The notes beneath the pieces are model-generated. The model did not search any database and was not told the DNA's origin. It saw only the letters and a list, made by a program, of their open reading frames with translations. The translations under genes were made by a program, and so were the position numbers. From assembly GCA_035505655.1 (NCBI GenBank), contig DATJQP010000020.1, positions 1-64,000 of the forward strand: a stretch of 64,000 nucleotides of DNA. Direction: 5' to 3'. This DNA comes from JAGVPT01 sp035505655 (GTDB lineage Bacteria; Bacteroidota; Ignavibacteria; UBA10030; UBA8401). Within the stretch, counting starts at the first letter, position 1. Each line of letters opens with the position of its first letter. Of the stretch, positions 1 through 8,792 are shown one piece after another.

Positions 1-73
1 GAGGACAAATTGAGCGGATGGAGGCAACTCATTCGCGATTTCGTATAACAAATTTACGAAAGGAGTCCGGTGT

Positions 74-1162
74 ATGAAGCTCCCTCTTGCGCTTTTCGTG
101 TTGGTAGCCATTTCTTCACAGGTTGCTCTTAGCCAGACTTATATGGCGACGGCTTATCCAAATCAGAATACGCTTATGATACCCGATAGCTTCAAACTGG
201 CTGTGGCTATCAAGCTGCCGCCTGACTCCTACGATGTCAGCGCGTCGTTCAATGGCGCACATGCGGGTGGTGACGTTGACGGTATCTTCTTCGCGGCGCA
301 TACGGGCGAATCCTCGACAGAATGGCCTCGTGGTCATGCGGTGTACGAGTCCATTCACAGCAAGGCGAAAACGATCTCATTCCCGAATGCCCCGGACACG
401 GTGCTGGGCCATCTCTTCTTCGAGGATGGGGGGGATTTCAATGATAATGCTGGGAGTGCGACCGTGGTCTTTTCGTCGAAGACCTCTGGCCGCAAGTACA
501 CCACAACTGTTTATCCAAATCAGAATACGATAATGATACCGGACAGCTTCAACCTTGCTGTTCCGATCAAATTGCCACCGGGATCCTATCAGATTACGGC
601 ATCATTCAGCAGCGCGCACGCTGGTGGCGATATTGACGGCATCTTCTTCGCGGCCCACACAGGCGAAAACTCTACGCAATGGCCTCGTGGTCACGCGGTG
701 TACGAATCAATTCACAGTGAAGCGGATACAATCTCTTTTGTCAATGCTCCAGACACAGTGGTGGGGCACCTCTTCTTTGAGGACGGCGGCGATTTTTTCG
801 ACAACAATGGGAACGCGTCGGTTGAGTTCAAGAAAATCCCCATCACGTCAGTCGAAGGTTCAGAGAACTCGGTACCGATCGAGTTTGCATTACGGCAGAA
901 CTACCCCAATCCTTTCAACCCTTCGACGACGATCAACTTCGCGCTGCCCGAGGAGTCGATAGTCAAGCTGGCGGTGTATGACATTGTCGGACGGGAGGTG
1001 GCAGTCCTCTCCAACGAACGACTGAGTGAGGGATACTACAGCAGGACGTTCGACGGATCAAGGCTATCGAGCGGAGTCTACTTCTACAGGTTATCGGCTC
1101 TAGCCCAGAGCGGGAGCGGGCACTCTTTCTCCCAGGTCAGGAAGTTGATCTTGTTGAAGTAG
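74..1162 (+). CDS. T9SS-sorted secreted protein with two tandem copies of an unrecognised domain
   Basis: Secreted or surface protein of unknown function, 362 aa. A signal peptide (residues 1-20) is followed by two tandem copies of a unit of about 110 residues (roughly 22-135 and 141-255). The copies share most residues, including GIFFAAHTGE, WPRGHAVYESIHS, NAPDTV and LFFEDGGDF. The last 80 residues contain NYPNPFNPST and end in a basic-hydrophobic KLILLK tail, the type A sorting domain recognised by the type IX secretion system, so the protein is probably exported to the surface or medium. I do not recognise the repeated domain; its conserved Gly, Asp and His residues could bind a ligand, but that is a guess. 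AGGAG ends 8 nt before the ATG, and a terminator-like hairpin follows the stop. Confidence 0.85.
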   Translation: MKLPLALFVLVAISSQVALSQTYMATAYPNQNTLMIPDSFKLAVAIKLPPDSYDVSASFNGAHAGGDVDGIFFAAHTGESSTEWPRGHAVYESIHSKAKTISFPNAPDTVLGHLFFEDGGDFNDNAGSATVVFSSKTSGRKYTTTVYPNQNTIMIPDSFNLAVPIKLPPGSYQITASFSSAHAGGDIDGIFFAAHTGENSTQWPRGHAVYESIHSEADTISFVNAPDTVVGHLFFEDGGDFFDNNGNASVEFKKIPITSVEGSENSVPIEFALRQNYPNPFNPSTTINFALPEESIVKLAVYDIVGREVAVLSNERLSEGYYSRTFDGSRLSSGVYFYRLSALAQSGSGHSFSQVRKLILLK

Positions 1163-1192
1163 ACAAAGTGCAATAGGGGAGGGTCAAGGGGA

Positions 1193-1229
1193 AATGCCCG
1201 GTCGTCGAAAGATACCGGGCATTCCTGTT
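1193..1229 (+). terminator. terminator-like hairpin after the first gene
   Basis: A perfect 10-bp stem pairs AATGCCCGGT (1193-1202) with ACCGGGCATT (1214-1223) around an 11-nt loop, followed by a short T-rich run (CCTGTTT). It lies about 30 bp after the stop of the T9SS gene. The T tract is weak, so efficiency is uncertain. Confidence 0.55.
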
Positions 1230-1327
1230 TCCCGATGACTCACCCATCCACGCGCATTCGACCCAAAGGAACAATTCCCCCCTCCGCGGTGTTGGTCTTC
1301 TCAACGATCAGACCACGGAACGAATGC

Positions 1328-1831
1328 ATGAACACCTCTTCCAACCCCATCGAGTCCGCGAAGCGGACATTCGAAACCTACAAGGGCCTAGCCGATAAGG
1401 CGATGGCTCAGGTTTCCGACGACGAGTTCTTCCGCTTCCCGGAGTCGGAATCGAATAGCATCGCCTTCATCGTCAAGCACGTTGCGGGGAACCTCATGAG
1501 CCGGTGGACCGATTTTCTCTCCTCGGACGGAGAAAAGCCCTGGAGGAACCGCGACGCGGAGTTCGAGAGCGACTCGAAGGGGCGGGCAACGATACTCTCA
1601 GAGTGGGAGGAGGGATGGATCTGCCTCTTCAGGGCGCTTGGCTCGCTGACCCAGCAAGACCTTCCAAAGATCGTCACGATCCGGAACGAGCCTCACTCCG
1701 TCCTCGAAGCGATCAACCGGGGGCTCGCCCACACCTCCTACCATGTCGGCCAGATTGTCCTTCTCGCAAAGCTCTACAAGTCGGCTAGTTGGAAAACGCT
1801 GACCATCCCCCGGAGGAAAAAGCCCGATTGA
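1328..1831 (+). CDS. DUF1572 (DinB-like) family protein
   Basis: Small cytoplasmic four-helix protein of the DUF1572 branch of the DinB superfamily, 167 aa from the ATG at 1328. The open frame extends further upstream, but the family fold begins with NPIESAKRTFETYK just after this ATG. Family hallmarks are the SIAFIVKHVAGNLMSRW segment with its metal-ligand-type His, the DFLSSDGEKPWRNRD block, and HTSYHVGQIVLLAK near the C-terminus, where His residues complete the presumed metal site. DinB-like proteins are metal-binding proteins, some of them thiol-dependent transferases; the substrate here is unknown. It stands alone between two secreted-protein genes on the same strand. Confidence 0.82.
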   Translation: MNTSSNPIESAKRTFETYKGLADKAMAQVSDDEFFRFPESESNSIAFIVKHVAGNLMSRWTDFLSSDGEKPWRNRDAEFESDSKGRATILSEWEEGWICLFRALGSLTQQDLPKIVTIRNEPHSVLEAINRGLAHTSYHVGQIVLLAKLYKSASWKTLTIPRRKKPD

Positions 1832-2019
1832 GAAAACGGCGCGCATTATCCTGCGCCCTGCGGCTTCCCCCGCCGCCCGGATTGCGCCTTATGCACTCCT
1901 ATCCCCGCCATCCCCTTCACCCCAGATCTTCCTGCCGGTGCGCTTTCGGAAGAACGAAAATCTTCGTAACCTTATGGCGCTCTTGTCGTATGCCGTAGAA
2001 ACCTGAAACGGATCCTATC

Positions 2020-4266
2020 TTGACCCTTGCCAAGGCCCTCACAGTGCCGACGCTCATCCTTGGAGCGCTCGGATTTGCCTCACTCTCCGCGGCCGAACTC
2101 TCGAAAAACCAGAAGGGCTATGTCGTCGATGCGGTGAGGATCGACGAGGATATCAACCTCACAGGAAAAATGTCCGATCCGCACTGGCAATCTGCTCCGA
2201 CGGTCGAGTGCCCGTTCGAGATTTCCCCCGGCGAAAATACCCCGGCGCGGGCTCGAACGCTTGTCAAAATTCTCTACAATCCCCGCTTCATCTATTTCGG
2301 GTTCATCTGCTGCGACAGCACCCCGTCGGCCATCCGTGCGCACCTCTCGGACAGGGACAACAATTTTGCCGATGACTTTGTCTTCGTCGCGATCGATACG
2401 TACGAAGACAACCAGCGGGCGTACGAGTTCGTCGTCAACCCTCTTGGCGTTCAGGGGGATCTCATGAGAACGGGTAACAATGAGGACGCCAGCTGGGATG
2501 CCGTCTGGTACTCGAAGGGGACGGTGAACGACACCGGCTACGTCGTGGAGATGGCGATCCCGTTCAAGAGCATCCACTTCCCTTCAGCGAAGTCGCAGGA
2601 TTGGACAATCATGCTGCTCCGGAACTATCCGCGGGACAGCCGGCGCCAATCGACATGGACTCCGTTCGACAGAAATGACCCGTGCACGATTTGTCAGGCA
2701 GGTACGCTGAGGGGTCTCAAGGATCTTCAATCGACCGGGACGATGGAGATTCTTCCGTACGCGATGGGTTTCCAGGCAGGGAGCCTTACCAACACCGACG
2801 ATCCGGGCTCGGGATTCTCGAACGGCAAGGTGAACGGAAGGGTTGGAGGAGGGGTGAAGTTTTCGCCGAACCCGAGCCTCTTCGCCGAGGCGGTCATCAA
2901 CCCCGACTTCAGCCAGGTGGAATCGGATGCGACGCAAATCAGCGTCAACTCGAGCTACGCGATTTACTATCCGGAGAAGCGGCCGTTCTTCCTCGACGGG
3001 GCGGATATCTTCGGCACGCAGTTCACCGATTTCTATTCGAGGATGATCAATAATCCTCTCGCGGCGGCGAAGCTGATCGAGAAATCGGACGGCTTGACGA
3101 TCGCCTACCTCACCGCCTATGACAGGAATTCCCCCTTCAACATCGCCGGCGAAGAGGGGAGCGGGTCGGTCGCGACGTCGCTCCAATCCTACTCCAATAT
3201 CCTCCGGGCCAAGTACGATTTCGGCAAACAATCATATCTTGGATTCCTCGGAACGGGAAGGGATTTTTCAGACGCCCATAACTATACGGGAGGGGTCGAC
3301 TGGAACCTCTACTTCAACGACAACTACTCCTTCCGCGGCCAGGTGCTTGGATCAAACACGAGAGAAGTTAACGATTTGTCTCTCTACTCGGACAGCAGTA
3401 CTTTCGGGAGTACGCAATACACTCCGGGGTTCGACGGACAGACGTACAACGGCACTGCCCTCTACGCGCAACTCCGTCGCGACGCGCGGAGCTACAACGT
3501 CAACCTGACCTACCAGGATATCTCGCCGACCTTCCAGGCGGAGAACGGCTTCATTACCGCCAATGACATGCGGATGATCGACCTCCAGAACTACTACAAC
3601 TTCTTCCCGGTGACGCCGGTCGTCGATCAGGGAGAAATATGGATCGAGAACAACCTGCAGTTCGACTATGACAACGCACGGAAACAGCGCTGGACGGCGG
3701 CCGGAATCTACCTCGGCCTCAAAAGCCAGACGAACGTCAACCTCTCGTTCCTGCCATACAACGAAGAACTCTACCACGGCGTGAGGTTCAACAACATCGT
3801 CAGAACCGAGTTCAACGTCAATTCCGCGCCGGCGACGTATCTCTCGTTCTACTTCGACATCCAGATCGGCAGGTTTATCGACCGGAGCCTCGCCCTTCTG
3901 GGCCACGGGCACAACATTACCTTCTCGACCACCGTCAAGCCGACGTCACAGCTCGAACTCGACCTCTCGTATTCCCGTTCGCGGTTGTCGGATGTCTCGA
4001 CTCAGGAACTCTTCTACGACGGCTACATCAGCCGGGCCACGGCGATCTACCAGTTCAGCTCGGATGTTTTCTTCCGCCTCATCGGGCAGTACGACGAATT
4101 CAACCGGGCGGTTGAGATCGATCCGCTTCTGAGCTACAAGCTGAATCCCTTCACCATCTGCTATGCCGGCTCCACGCACGACCTGACCGATTTCCAAAGC
4201 CCGTTCGGCTTCGAACAGACGGAACGTCAATTCTTTATAAAGGTGCAGTACCTCTGGCGACAGTAA
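2020..4266 (+). CDS. DUF5916 outer-membrane protein with CBM9-like N-terminal domain
   Basis: Exported protein of 748 aa with a signal peptide (about residues 1-25, cleavage near SAAEL). Residues 40-230 form a carbohydrate-binding family 9-like beta sandwich (DGKM-type DPHW, YNPRFIYFGF, DDFVFVAIDT, GYVVEMAIPFKSI). The remainder matches DUF5916, a beta-barrel-like region common in Bacteroidota, including the SYAIYYPEKRPFFLDG segment and alternating aromatic strands up to a C-terminal LWRQ. It is probably an outer-membrane protein that binds a glycan or other ligand; no substrate can be named. No ATG is available upstream of the signal sequence and the start is taken as TTG at 2020. Its stop is close to the convergent phospholipase-like gene. 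Confidence 0.85.
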   Translation: MTLAKALTVPTLILGALGFASLSAAELSKNQKGYVVDAVRIDEDINLTGKMSDPHWQSAPTVECPFEISPGENTPARARTLVKILYNPRFIYFGFICCDSTPSAIRAHLSDRDNNFADDFVFVAIDTYEDNQRAYEFVVNPLGVQGDLMRTGNNEDASWDAVWYSKGTVNDTGYVVEMAIPFKSIHFPSAKSQDWTIMLLRNYPRDSRRQSTWTPFDRNDPCTICQAGTLRGLKDLQSTGTMEILPYAMGFQAGSLTNTDDPGSGFSNGKVNGRVGGGVKFSPNPSLFAEAVINPDFSQVESDATQISVNSSYAIYYPEKRPFFLDGADIFGTQFTDFYSRMINNPLAAAKLIEKSDGLTIAYLTAYDRNSPFNIAGEEGSGSVATSLQSYSNILRAKYDFGKQSYLGFLGTGRDFSDAHNYTGGVDWNLYFNDNYSFRGQVLGSNTREVNDLSLYSDSSTFGSTQYTPGFDGQTYNGTALYAQLRRDARSYNVNLTYQDISPTFQAENGFITANDMRMIDLQNYYNFFPVTPVVDQGEIWIENNLQFDYDNARKQRWTAAGIYLGLKSQTNVNLSFLPYNEELYHGVRFNNIVRTEFNVNSAPATYLSFYFDIQIGRFIDRSLALLGHGHNITFSTTVKPTSQLELDLSYSRSRLSDVSTQELFYDGYISRATAIYQFSSDVFFRLIGQYDEFNRAVEIDPLLSYKLNPFTICYAGSTHDLTDFQSPFGFEQTERQFFIKVQYLWRQ

Positions 4267-4290
4267 TGACTATGGGAGGCAGGGGAAATA

Positions 4291-4332
4291 CCCCTCAACC
4301 CTCAACTCCCCAACCCCTCAGCCCCAACACCC
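4291..4332. repeat. degenerate heptamer array, CCCTCAA type (6 units)
   Basis: Six consecutive 7-bp units (CCCCTCA, ACCCTCA, ACTCCCC, AACCCCT, CAGCCCC, AACACCC) fill the gap between two convergent stop codons. The period is 7 bp although units differ from each other. It appears to belong to the dispersed intergenic heptamer family seen elsewhere in this window, with a different core sequence. Confidence 0.5.
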
Positions 4333-4337
4333 TCGAT

Positions 4338-5561
4338 CTACTTTCTCTCCCCATGCTCGCGCGGTTTGTAGGTTCCGTTGGGACTGATCAGTTCCTTGTA
4401 CGGACTATTCCAGCTTTTATCGAAGATGCCCGCCAGCCTTCCGGCCAGGAAGGGGCTCGCGCCTACGATGCCGAGGTTCCGGGTTCCGTAGAAATAGCTC
4501 TTCTCGCAGTTGGCGGTGCCCAGCCAGAACAGTGAGTCGTCGGCCACGATGTATTTGCAGTGCTCGACCCGCGCAAATGAAATGTACCCTCCCGACCATT
4601 CGGGGATATCGCTGAAGGCAACCTCAATATTCGGAAGCGCGCTCAGCGTCTTGAGGTTGGCGACCGAGGCGCTCCCTTTTTCCCAGTCCGCGACGATCAT
4701 CCTTACTCTCACACCGCGGCCGGCTGCACTCCGGATGGCATCGTCGATAACGGTGTAGGTCCCTCCACCCCAAACCCGGGGGGAATAGGAGAGGAACTGG
4801 AGTGTGAGCGACCGCCGCGCCTTGCTGATAAGGTCGGTAATGGCTTTTTCGTCCCACAGGAGGGAGTCGGGGATATATCCTGCCGGACTGTAACTTGGGG
4901 TGATGAGGGCGACCTTTCCGTCTCCTTCGGAGATCCGGATTGGTGTTGGATACACCTTGTGTTGCACGAGGGTCGCTTTCGATCCTTTTGCGGTATCGGA
5001 GGCCAGGCTCCAATCGAGGTCGAATACGTCCCCGAACACTTCCGCGACTTCTCTGTTGTTGACTCGGAGGCCAAGCTCGTGGATATGTTCAAGCGATCTC
5101 CAGTCAAAGTTCTGGCTTCCGACAAAGACTTCCTTCCGGTCGACAATGAAGTACTTCGAGTGCTGAATTCCGCCGGCGATCGCTCCAAAGTTGATGAGCC
5201 TCGTTTCGATATTCCTGTGTTCACCGAGGCTGTCGATGCTGGCGGGATAGGTCTTGTACATCCTGGAGTCGGCGATGAGGCGCACTTTCACCCCACGGTC
5301 GGCCGCCGCATAAATTGCGGCGAGGACAGGCTCAAGCATTTTTCCCGGCTCGTTGGAGACGTAGTACTCCTCGAAGTCGAGCGAGTGCTTAGCACTCCCG
5401 ATGAGCTGGAGCCACACCTCCTGGGCGTTCCGGATGTCCGGGTTGTCGAGTCTTGTGCCGATGGGGGTCGACTCGACGATTTCAATATCTGCCTGCGGGC
5501 TGACCTGAGCCGCCAGGGGGAAGGAAATGAAAACAGCGAGCGCTACGCCCATTCTTTTCAT
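4338..5561 (-). CDS. secreted phospholipase D-like (two HKD motifs) protein
   Basis: Exported phospholipase D superfamily protein, 407 aa from the ATG at 5561; the frame is open further upstream, but this ATG gives a clean signal peptide (MKRMGVALAVFISFPLAAQ). Two catalytic half-sites are present: HSKYFIVDRKEVFVGSQN in the first domain and HCKYIVADDSLFWLGTANCE in the second, matching HxK(x)4D followed by G(S/T)xN. Superfamily members hydrolyse or transfer phosphodiester groups of phospholipids, nucleic acids or cardiolipin precursors through a phosphohistidine. With a signal peptide and no membrane segment it should act in the periplasm or outside; the substrate is not evident. The next gene upstream on this strand, a thioredoxin-like protein, ends 127 bp before this start. 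Confidence 0.87.
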   Translation of the reverse strand: MKRMGVALAVFISFPLAAQVSPQADIEIVESTPIGTRLDNPDIRNAQEVWLQLIGSAKHSLDFEEYYVSNEPGKMLEPVLAAIYAAADRGVKVRLIADSRMYKTYPASIDSLGEHRNIETRLINFGAIAGGIQHSKYFIVDRKEVFVGSQNFDWRSLEHIHELGLRVNNREVAEVFGDVFDLDWSLASDTAKGSKATLVQHKVYPTPIRISEGDGKVALITPSYSPAGYIPDSLLWDEKAITDLISKARRSLTLQFLSYSPRVWGGGTYTVIDDAIRSAAGRGVRVRMIVADWEKGSASVANLKTLSALPNIEVAFSDIPEWSGGYISFARVEHCKYIVADDSLFWLGTANCEKSYFYGTRNLGIVGASPFLAGRLAGIFDKSWNSPYKELISPNGTYKPREHGERK

Positions 5562-5688
5562 GGTTGTCCTCTGCAATTCAAGGGTCGAGAAATCCGGGGA
5601 GCACTGAGTGTGGAGCGCCGGTTCTCGACTTCTCACAAAATCGATCCGGCGCTCCTTCTTGTGTGGGGGAAAGCACCAGAATCGGGGG

Positions 5689-6435
5689 TTACAGCGTTTT
5701 CAAAAGCGCATCGAGGTCTGCCAGCACTTGCATCGGGCCGACGTATCTCTTGCCGAAGTAACTGTCTGAGATTACCTCATCCCGTTCGTTGAGCATGACA
5801 AGGCAGGGGATTCCCGGACCGCAATACTTCTTCTGCAATGCCGCCCTTCCCGGGCAGTTCCACGAAACCCCGACCCATGGTATTTCTGCCTCTTTCATAT
5901 ACTCCCCCAACTCTGCTTCGGATCGATCGAAACTGACGAAGACGATCTCGAACTTGTCTCCTCCTCCGTTCGCTTTGTAGTACCGGACGAGCTTCGGAGT
6001 GAACGCACGGCAAGGTCCGCACCAATGCGCCGAGAAATAGAGGAGCACGATCTTTTTCCCGGTGACCCTCTCCTGGTCCACGCTCCCGCCGTCGTTCGTG
6101 ATAAGATCGGTCGCATGCCCCGCCAGGATGGGATGGGAACCGTAGTACGAATCGTCGGTGGATGCGCGCGACGGGGAAGCCTGTGCCGTTGAGCGGACCG
6201 GACGAACGGTGTTCGTCAGGAACCACTTTCCGTTCTTGCTGAGGGTCGCAACGTGGCCGTCGTACGTCACGGCATTGGCGTCATCGGGGGGAGTGCCGTT
6301 GATATAAAACCAGGTTCCGTTTTTTCTCAGGAGGACCGACTGACCGGCGTCGGTCGTCGCCCGCATGTCTTGCGAGAGAAGCTGATCAGTGACGATGACA
6401 AAGACGCACAATAGGGAGAGTCGCAGCAATCTCAT
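5689..6435 (-). CDS. exported thioredoxin-like (nucleoredoxin/tryparedoxin type) protein
   Basis: 248 aa with a signal peptide (residues 1-21). Residues 25-80 form two short beta-rich copies (VLLRKNGTWFYING, ATLSKNGKWFLTN), a small N-terminal repeat of unknown role. Residues 110-248 are a thioredoxin fold of the nucleoredoxin/tryparedoxin type: YFSAHWCGPCRAFTPKL carries the WCGPC redox site, followed by IVFVSFDRSEAELGEYM and the cis-Pro region GPGIPCLVMLN. Likely a periplasmic disulfide reductase or oxidoreductase; its partner is unknown. AGAGGAGAT lies just before the ATG. It is on the same strand as the phospholipase-like gene downstream and may be cotranscribed with it. Confidence 0.87.
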   Translation of the reverse strand: MRLLRLSLLCVFVIVTDQLLSQDMRATTDAGQSVLLRKNGTWFYINGTPPDDANAVTYDGHVATLSKNGKWFLTNTVRPVRSTAQASPSRASTDDSYYGSHPILAGHATDLITNDGGSVDQERVTGKKIVLLYFSAHWCGPCRAFTPKLVRYYKANGGGDKFEIVFVSFDRSEAELGEYMKEAEIPWVGVSWNCPGRAALQKKYCGPGIPCLVMLNERDEVISDSYFGKRYVGPMQVLADLDALLKTL

Positions 6436-6577
6436 AGGATCTCCTCTGAGTCTGGATCAAGTTGACCGGGCCCCTCGGCGAGAAAATGCGTAGAATGGTG
6501 AGCGCTGTTCTCGCATCCAACACGGGCAATATCGTAAATATCCACTCAAGATTCATTGTCCGGGGTCAACGAGAGGG

Positions 6578-8560
6578 TTACCTCCCGCCGACGAGGGTGG
6601 TGAAGCAGAACGGGTCGAGGGTAAAAGATGCCTCGCCCCCGGAGACCCGCACCCGCTTTTCTTCTTCCATCCCCCTCCTGGCATCGGTGACGTAAAGGGT
6701 GAGCCCCGTGACCTCCCTTGGCAAACCGGTCAGGTGAACCGGACGTGAGGCGCCGTGGTTCACGAGATCCACGACATAGGTCCCGTCCTTGATATCTCCG
6801 AACGCCGCACAACTGATTTCATCGTTGTCGCATGTTGCGGGGAGGATGAACGACCCGGGCGGGACTAGTCCGAGCTGCTTCAGATTCCAGAACCGCTGCG
6901 TCGGACGGAGCTTCCCTTCAACCTTATACATCCCCTCACCGCTGAGGAGGGAGTAGTCGGAGGTCAATTGCCATTGGAGGATCGCTTTGACGTGGGCGAT
7001 GTTGCACGCCCGCACGTAAATGTCGATTTCATCCTGGGCGAAGGACGGTTCAAGGAGGACATCGGGATAACTGTACGCCTGTGCATCGGTCCCTCCTTCG
7101 GCGATGAGAAGCGGGACGTTGAGCTCGCTCGCGGCATCGCCCCAGTTGGCGAGGGTCCAGTCGTCGCACCCCCGCCATGCATGAAATGAAATCGCGCCGA
7201 TGTACTCGTGTGTCGCAGGGTCGTCAATGGCAGGCTGGATGAAGTCGATCGTCGTCGCGTCCGAGTTGTCGCCGAGGAGCATTTTCGTCGCCAGCCCCTT
7301 CGAGGCGAAGTACGCCCCCAGCTTCTTGATGAATGCGGCGTGCTCTTCTCCGGTCATTCTTACGTAAATCCCCAGGTCCGACTCGTTGAACGAAAAGAGG
7401 GCCGGCTCAACGCCATACGCTTCTTTGAGGTAGATGAAATACTCGGCAAGGGATTTCACGACGCTCCGCATTCTTTTCGGGTTGAGCGGATTGCCGAAGA
7501 TGCCGTTTTCGTTCCGGAAGTTCGGCTCGCCTGAGATCGCCCAGGAGGGGGGAGTCCAGGCGGTGACGATGAGGGGGAGGCGCGTCTTCGCCAGTTGTTG
7601 TGCCACCTCCATCGCACCCCGAACGCTTTCGTCGAGCTTTCCCCGCCGCGCTGCCCCTAATGGATCGACCGCTTCAACCGGATGCCAGCTCCGCCAGGGC
7701 AATTCAACCCGCGCCCAACGGACGTTCAGATTCTCCATGCAATATCGGATGACGGCGGGATCAAGTTTCTCATTCTGGATCCTGAAATTCCCGCCGATGC
7801 CGTCGAACGCTCTCCCCGGTTTCGATGTGTCGATCGCAATACGAACGGGGGAGTGGTCGACCGTTCCGGAAATCCTGATGCTGAATTTCCTTTCCGCGGT
7901 CTCGCCCCCCTTCGTCCGCCCCGTCATGATCGCGAGATAGACTCTATCGTCCGGGTTTCCGAAGCGCGGGATCCCGTGCTGGAGAATCAGTTCCGTGCGT
8001 TCATCGGTTGTCACGTCGAGCTTCCGGGAGGGGGAGGAGACGCGGAATCCTCTTGCCGAGACCTGCAGAAGAAAAGCTCTCGTCCCCACACGGCCCGGAA
8101 ACTTTCCGGCTCTTGGCGGGAAGAGGGGAATCGGCTCCATCGTCGACTGAGCGGTGTCGATCGGCTCGATCTTCCCCCCGGCAAAGTCGTCGGCCGGCAG
8201 GTCGAAGCAGATGAAGACACCGCGCAGCGTCGAGTCGCCGGCTGCGGTCGCTTTGACACTGATCGTCGCCGACCCCTCGCTCCCAGCGACCGCTTCAGTG
8301 AAGCCGAACTGCGAGAGCTCCGTCGTGACCGTTTGAATCTCTCCTTCGCGCCGGTAGTTCGGCTGTTGCTTTTCCTTTGCCGTGGCGTTGATGTCGGCCA
8401 TCGAGGCTCCGACAAGACAGAGGCTCGAGGTAAATTTCATCAATTCTCCCTCAACCCTGATTCCGTCGAGATTGCCCCACGCCGTCAGTTCCGGCTGGGC
8501 AAGGAGAGGATCCGCAGACAACACGATCCCTGCGATCACACCAAGGAATATTGATTTCAT
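6578..8560 (-). CDS. GH30-like glycoside hydrolase, large form (660 aa)
   Basis: Secreted glycosidase of clan GH-A, most like family 30. A signal peptide (residues 1-21) is followed by a 230-residue beta-rich N-terminal region of unknown type, then a catalytic barrel from about residue 240 (RAFDGIGGNFRIQN) to 560. The acid/base Glu is probably that of FSFNESDLG and the nucleophile Glu that of LLIAEGGTD, in the order and spacing usual for clan A. A C-terminal beta domain (about 565-660) resembles the side domain of GH30 enzymes. Substrate is unknown; family members cut xylan, beta-1,6-glucan or glucosylceramide. No Shine-Dalgarno sequence is visible; the 230 bp upstream are almost wholly a heptamer array. 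It follows a second GH30-like gene on the same strand. Confidence 0.8.
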   Translation of the reverse strand: MKSIFLGVIAGIVLSADPLLAQPELTAWGNLDGIRVEGELMKFTSSLCLVGASMADINATAKEKQQPNYRREGEIQTVTTELSQFGFTEAVAGSEGSATISVKATAAGDSTLRGVFICFDLPADDFAGGKIEPIDTAQSTMEPIPLFPPRAGKFPGRVGTRAFLLQVSARGFRVSSPSRKLDVTTDERTELILQHGIPRFGNPDDRVYLAIMTGRTKGGETAERKFSIRISGTVDHSPVRIAIDTSKPGRAFDGIGGNFRIQNEKLDPAVIRYCMENLNVRWARVELPWRSWHPVEAVDPLGAARRGKLDESVRGAMEVAQQLAKTRLPLIVTAWTPPSWAISGEPNFRNENGIFGNPLNPKRMRSVVKSLAEYFIYLKEAYGVEPALFSFNESDLGIYVRMTGEEHAAFIKKLGAYFASKGLATKMLLGDNSDATTIDFIQPAIDDPATHEYIGAISFHAWRGCDDWTLANWGDAASELNVPLLIAEGGTDAQAYSYPDVLLEPSFAQDEIDIYVRACNIAHVKAILQWQLTSDYSLLSGEGMYKVEGKLRPTQRFWNLKQLGLVPPGSFILPATCDNDEISCAAFGDIKDGTYVVDLVNHGASRPVHLTGLPREVTGLTLYVTDARRGMEEEKRVRVSGGEASFTLDPFCFTTLVGGR

Positions 8561-8580
8561 CGGGTACTCAGATTAGGAAG

Positions 8581-8776
8581 AGAGGAGACGGGAGAAAGAA
8601 CACAGAACACAGAACACAGAATACAGAATACAGGAGAAAGAAGAAAGTAGAAAGAAGCAAGATAGAAGATTGAACATAAGGACTCAGGACTCTGAACCCA
8701 GGACTCCAGCACTCTGGCTCAGAACTCTAGACTCCGGACCTATGACTCCAGCACACCGGACCCAGAATTCCCGACC
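8581..8776. repeat. bipartite degenerate heptamer array (28 units)
   Basis: Twenty-eight consecutive 7-bp units fill the space between the two GH30-like genes. The first half is purine-rich (AAAGAAC, ACAGAAC x2, ACAGAAT x2, ACAGGAG, AAAGAAG). From about 8676 the units change to a CTNNGGA type when read one phase over (CTCAGGA, CCCAGGA, CTCCGGA, CTCAGAA, CCTATGA). The reading phase is kept throughout despite base substitutions, so the period is real and not a chance purine run. The same bipartite order occurs at 44365-44518. Confidence 0.85.
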
Positions 8777-8792
8777 CTGCCGATGCTACAGA

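Noticed and set aside
8581..8776. CRISPR array
   Set aside because: The repeats are 7 bp, contiguous and degenerate, without spacers, and no cas genes are present.
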